A stretch of DNA of 64,000 nucleotides from Alcanivorax sp. Lineage in GTDB: Bacteria; Pseudomonadota; Gammaproteobacteria; Pseudomonadales; Alcanivoracaceae. The first letter of the stretch is position 1, and every line of letters begins with the position of its first letter. The stretch lies in NCBI RefSeq assembly GCF_017794965.1, contig NZ_CP051240.1, positions 2,914,001 to 2,978,000 on the forward strand, given 5' to 3'. A model generated the notes under the pieces. That model was not told where the DNA came from, searched no databases, and saw nothing but the letters and a program-made list of their open reading frames with translations. Made by a program: the position numbers and the translations under genes. This document shows positions 61,801-64,000 of this stretch, one piece after another.

Positions 61801-62088
61801 CAGCGCGGTCTGGCCACCCATGGTGGGCAGCAGCGCGTCCGGGCGTTCCTTCTCGATGATCTTGGCAACGGTCTGCCAGGTGATCGGCTCGATGTAAGTG
61901 GCATCCGCCATGGCCGGATCGGTCATGATGGTGGCCGGGTTGGAGTTCACCAGGATCACCCGGTAACCCTCTTCCCGCAGGGCCTTACAGGCCTGGGCAC
62001 CGGAGTAGTCAAACTCACAGGCCTGGCCGATTACGATCGGGCCAGCACCAATGATGAGAATGCTTTTGATGTCAGTTCTTTTAGGCAT
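58870..62088 (-). CDS. carB: Carbamoyl-phosphate synthase large subunit
   Basis: 1072 residues, two ATP-grasp halves each with its own SNPAT / NCNPET segment (LVNSNPATIMTDP and MVNCNPETVSTDY), then an MGS-like allosteric C-terminal domain. It makes carbamoyl phosphate with CarA for arginine and pyrimidines. Length is standard. Confidence 0.98.
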   Translation of the reverse strand: MPKRTDIKSILIIGAGPIVIGQACEFDYSGAQACKALREEGYRVILVNSNPATIMTDPAMADATYIEPITWQTVAKIIEKERPDALLPTMGGQTALNCALDLDHNGVLKEFGVEMIGATEDAIDKAEDRSRFDKAMKAIGLECPRSAIAHNMDEANAALEELGFPCIIRPSFTMGGSGGGVAYNREEFEEICQRGLDLSPTNELLIDESLLGWKEYEMEVVRDKNDNCIIVCSIENFDPMGVHTGDSITVAPAQTLTDKEFQIMRDASLAVLREIGVETGGSNVQFGVNPDNGRMVVIEMNPRVSRSSALASKATGFPIAKVAAKLAVGYTLDELQNEITGGKTPASFEPSIDYVVTKIPRFNFEKFAEADAVLTTQMKSVGEVMAIGRNFQESCQKALRGLETDSIGFDPKVDPSAPDAREQVAQMLATPGPERIWVVGDAFRVGMTVEDVFNITKIDRWYLVQIEDLIRAEQNVVETTFSGLDRDSLYALKRKGFSDARLAQLLGVKEADVRGKREELNVLPIYKRVDTCAAEFSTDTAYMYSSYDEECEANPSDRQKIMVIGGGPNRIGQGIEFDYCCVHAAFAMREDGYETIMVNCNPETVSTDYDTSDRLFFEPITLEDVLAIVAKEKPKGVIVQYGGQTPLKLARALQAAGVPIIGTPPDAIDEAEDRERFQQMVNKLGLKQPPNRTARSLEDGVRLAEEIGYPLVVRPSYVLGGRAMEIVYNEAELRNYMMNAVSVSNDSPVLLDRFLDDAIEVDVDAVCDGTDVVIGGIMQHIEQAGVHSGDSACSLPPYSLDDEVQDVMRQQSRDMALELGVVGLMNVQFAVKDGDVYVLEVNPRASRTVPYVSKCIGTSLAKVAARCMAGVSLKEQGFTEEVTPNHYFVKEAVFPFAKFPKVDPILGPEMKSTGEVMGVGATFAEAFGKASLGAGEKLPAKGTAFISVREVDKPAAVDVARMLIERGFDLVATRGTAKVIREAGLAVKEVNKVLEGRPHIVDMIKNDQIALIVNTTEGKQAIRDSFAIRRSALQHKVFYTTTITAAHAVCQALGISGEIEVRRLQDLHAEMQ

Positions 62089-62099
62089 AGTTCGCTAAC

Positions 62100-62157
62100 C
62101 GTCAGACGTATGTTGCGGTTGTCTTTGCGTCGGACGTCAGACGTCGGACGTCAGACG
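62100..62157. repeat. Heptad array (GTCGGAC-type) between carA and carB
   Basis: gtcggac, gtcagac, gtcggac, gtcagac at 62130-62157, with a weaker partner at 62100-62112 (gtcagac, gtatgtt). It separates the two subunit genes by 74 bases, where a much shorter gap is usual. Confidence 0.6.
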
Positions 62158-62162
62158 CTTTT

Positions 62163-63287
62163 TCACTTGGCTTCCATCAATTCGATGAAGTGATCGAACA
62201 GCGGCGCGCAATCATGCGGGCCCGGGCTCGCTTCCGGGTGACCCTGGAAGCTGAACGCCGGCACATCGGTACGATGAATGCCCTGCAGGGTGCCGTCGAA
62301 CAGGGACACGTGGGTCACCTTCAGGTTGTCCGGCAGTTTGTCCATGTCCACCGCGAAACCGTGGTTCTGGCTGGTGATCATCACCGTGCCGTCTTCCAGG
62401 GTCTTCACCGGGTGGTTGGCGCCGTGGTGGCCGGTGCCCATTTTCATGGTCTGGGCGCCACTGGCCAGGGCCAGCAGCTGGTGCCCCAGGCAGATGCCGA
62501 AGACCGGCTTGCCGGTGGCAACGATTTCCTTGATCGCCTCGATGGCGTAGTCACAGGGCTCCGGGTCACCGGGGCCATTGGACAGGAAGATGCCGTCGGG
62601 ATTCATGGCCAGCACTTCGGAAGCCGGGGTTTGGGCAGGCACCACGGTAAGCTTGCAGCCACGCTCGGCCAGCATACGCAGGATGTTGCGTTTTACACCA
62701 TAGTCGTAGGCCACCACATTGAAGCGGGCTTCTTTCTGCTCGGTGTGGCCTTCTTCCAGATCCCAGGTGGACTCGGTCCAGGTATAGGCTTCGCTGACGG
62801 TGACTTCTTTCGCCAGATCCATGCCCTTCAGGCCCGGGAAGCCCTTGGCCGCTTCCAGCGCAGCCGCTTCGTCCAGGTTCTCACCGGCAATGATGCAACC
62901 GTTCTGGGCACCCTTGTCACGCAGGATGCGAGTCAGGCGACGGGTATCGATCTCGGCGATGGCCACGATGTTGTTCTCGCGCAGATAGTCCGGCAGGGAC
63001 TTCTCGCTGCGCCAGTTGCTGACCGTCATGGCCAGATCGCGGATCACCAGGCCAGAAGCCCAGATCTGCGCGGACTCTTCGTCCTCGGCAGTGACACCGG
63101 TGTTACCGATATGCGGGTAGGTCAGGGTCACAATCTGTTTGGCGTAGGAGGGATCCGTCAGGATCTCCTGGTAGCCGGTCATGGCGGTGTTAAACACCAC
63201 TTCACCCACGGTTTGACCCGTGGCACCGATAGCAACACCTCGAAAGATGCTTCCGTCTTCGAGAGCGAGAATGGCGGGAACCGTCAA
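62163..63287 (-). CDS. carA: Carbamoyl-phosphate synthase small subunit
   Basis: 374 residues. The class I glutaminase triad is visible as FGICLGHQLLAL (Cys) and the C-terminal GHPEASPGPHD (His, with the acidic partner near). TTG start with GGAGG 7 bases ahead (begins MTVPAILALEDGSIF). Provides ammonia to CarB. Confidence 0.98.
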   Translation of the reverse strand: MTVPAILALEDGSIFRGVAIGATGQTVGEVVFNTAMTGYQEILTDPSYAKQIVTLTYPHIGNTGVTAEDEESAQIWASGLVIRDLAMTVSNWRSEKSLPDYLRENNIVAIAEIDTRRLTRILRDKGAQNGCIIAGENLDEAAALEAAKGFPGLKGMDLAKEVTVSEAYTWTESTWDLEEGHTEQKEARFNVVAYDYGVKRNILRMLAERGCKLTVVPAQTPASEVLAMNPDGIFLSNGPGDPEPCDYAIEAIKEIVATGKPVFGICLGHQLLALASGAQTMKMGTGHHGANHPVKTLEDGTVMITSQNHGFAVDMDKLPDNLKVTHVSLFDGTLQGIHRTDVPAFSFQGHPEASPGPHDCAPLFDHFIELMEAK

Positions 63288-63368
63288 CGCAACCTCCAGG
63301 CTGGCAAGAAATTAGGGAGATATGCGGTGGGGCACTGGCCGGCCGGAAAAAACCCGCCGGCTGTTCGC

Positions 63369-63404
63369 AAAAAAGCGAGATGGATTGCTCCACCTCGCTT
63401 TTTC
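63369..63404 (-). terminator. Terminator between dapB and carA
   Basis: On the minus strand AAAAAGCGAGGTGG ... CATCTCGCTTTTTT. It lies 82 bases before the carA start and past the dapB stop; it may end dapB or act as a carAB leader attenuator. Confidence 0.8.
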
Positions 63405-63517
63405 ATAGAATTCTTCATTCGTGCGCCCCACACGCCCATCACGGGCTGCGCGCTATTCTAGGGCTTTGGGAAACAAATGTCACCCTTAAAGCGGCCAGCA
63501 CACGACGAGCTGCAACT

Positions 63518-63566
63518 GCGGGAGCCTGCCGACAGGCGAATATCGCTTGCAGGCAAGCTCCTACGG
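63518..63566. repeat. REP-like pair downstream of dapB
   Basis: GCGGGAGCCTGCCGACAGGC next to an inverse CGCTTGCAGGCAAGCTCCTA; the halves almost touch. Confidence 0.75.
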
Positions 63567-63589
63567 CGTTCCGCGGCATCGCCGGGCGC

Positions 63590-64000
63590 TTAACCCTTGC
63601 CCCAGCCCGCGGCGTCGCCGGCCAGGCCGAGCACGTCCTGCATGTCGAACAGGCCCTTGTCCTGACCACCCAGCCAGGCGGCAGCCCGCACTGCACCACG
63701 GCCGAAGGCCATGCGGCTGGAGGCCTTGTGGGTAATTTCTACCCGTTCGCCATCGGCGGCGAACAGCACGGTGTGATCCCCAACGATATCGCCGGCACGG
63801 ATGGTCTCGAAACCAATGGTCTGGCGATCACGTTCCCCGGTGCGACCTTCACGGCCATAGACCGCCACTTCCTTGAGGTCACGCCCCAGGGTCTGGGCCA
63901 CCACCTCGCCCATACGCAAGGCGGTACCGGAAGGCGCATCGATCTTGTGACGGTGGTGGGCCTCGATCACCTCGATATCCACCTCGTCCTGCAGCACCGC
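63590..64000 (-). CDS. dapB: Dihydrodipicolinate reductase, C-terminal part (runs off the window)
   Basis: About 136 C-terminal residues. IEAHHRHKIDAPSGTALRMG holds the substrate-binding His and Lys; the C-terminal domain GERVEITHKASSRMAFGRGA and FDMQDVLGL are typical. It reduces dihydrodipicolinate in lysine/DAP synthesis. Upstream of carAB, as in Pseudomonas. Confidence 0.96.
   Translation of the reverse strand, partial: AVLQDEVDIEVIEAHHRHKIDAPSGTALRMGEVVAQTLGRDLKEVAVYGREGRTGERDRQTIGFETIRAGDIVGDHTVLFAADGERVEITHKASSRMAFGRGAVRAAAWLGGQDKGLFDMQDVLGLAGDAAGWGKG

Noticed and set aside
58885..62193. 1102-codon open frame on the plus strand opposite carB
   Set aside because: It is the antisense shadow of carB, caused by GC-rich codon bias; the protein has no recognisable motif, while CarB is complete on the other strand. 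The same holds for long frames opposite pnp (41799-43835) and mrcB (12549-14489).

Overview
This 64 kb window is a chromosomal segment of a gammaproteobacterium. Gene order follows Pseudomonas closely in long blocks: tyrS / M23 peptidase / anmK / erpA / bactofilin / argC; then dksA-gluQ-cbrX-cbrA-cbrB-crcZ-pcnB-folK-panBCD-acs; then pnp-rpsO-truB-rbfA-infB-nusA-rimP-tRNA-secG-tpiA-glmM-folP-ftsH-rlmE-yhbY-greA-carB-carA-dapB. The intergenic repeats and some linkages differ from Pseudomonas. My inference is a marine relative such as Alcanivorax or another Pseudomonadales/Oceanospirillales member. Base composition looks GC-rich and even, except for the AT-rich crcZ region and the repeat-rich island at 35.2-41.6 kb.

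Layout. 0-8 kb: cell-wall recycling and peptidoglycan genes, Fe-S insertion, arginine synthesis and a CLC channel. 8-15 kb: haem and thiamine genes (hemJ, thiDE, hemL), a deacylase, a TPR lipoprotein and PBP1b. 15-20 kb: nucleoside-type kinase, Rieske protein, SrkA, SfsA, aminotransferase. 20-35 kb: a DksA with a very long histone-like Lys/Ala tail, GluQ-RS, the CbrAB two-component system with a candidate CrcZ RNA behind it, poly(A) polymerase, folK, a deoxynucleoside kinase, panBCD and acetyl-CoA synthetase. 35-41.6 kb: an accessory island with two lipoproteins, a Tat-exported MpaB/rubber-oxygenase-like protein, an AraC regulator, many REP-like repeats and an IS110-family element. 41.6-64 kb: an almost entirely leftward translation, secretion and essential-gene block ending in carBA and a partial dapB.

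The most interesting object is the IS110 element (40296-41549). It sits in a REP-like repeat at a CT core. Its 240-base non-coding left end folds, by eye, into a 5' hairpin and two internal loops. One loop carries two segments matching the insertion site, and the other carries two segments matching the element's own joined ends. That is the layout expected of a bridge RNA, read directly from the sequence.

A second unusual layer is a family of intergenic elements whose ends are inverted arrays of 7-base units. Four elements of about 156 bp use the unit AGTTNAA exactly four times per arm and enclose a GC-rich central hairpin. Other loci keep the 7-base period but use a different unit. Several sit right at stop codons, and one supplies the stop codon of gluQ. 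A 263-bp MITE-like element with a TTAG duplication and two REP-like families complete the repeat content.
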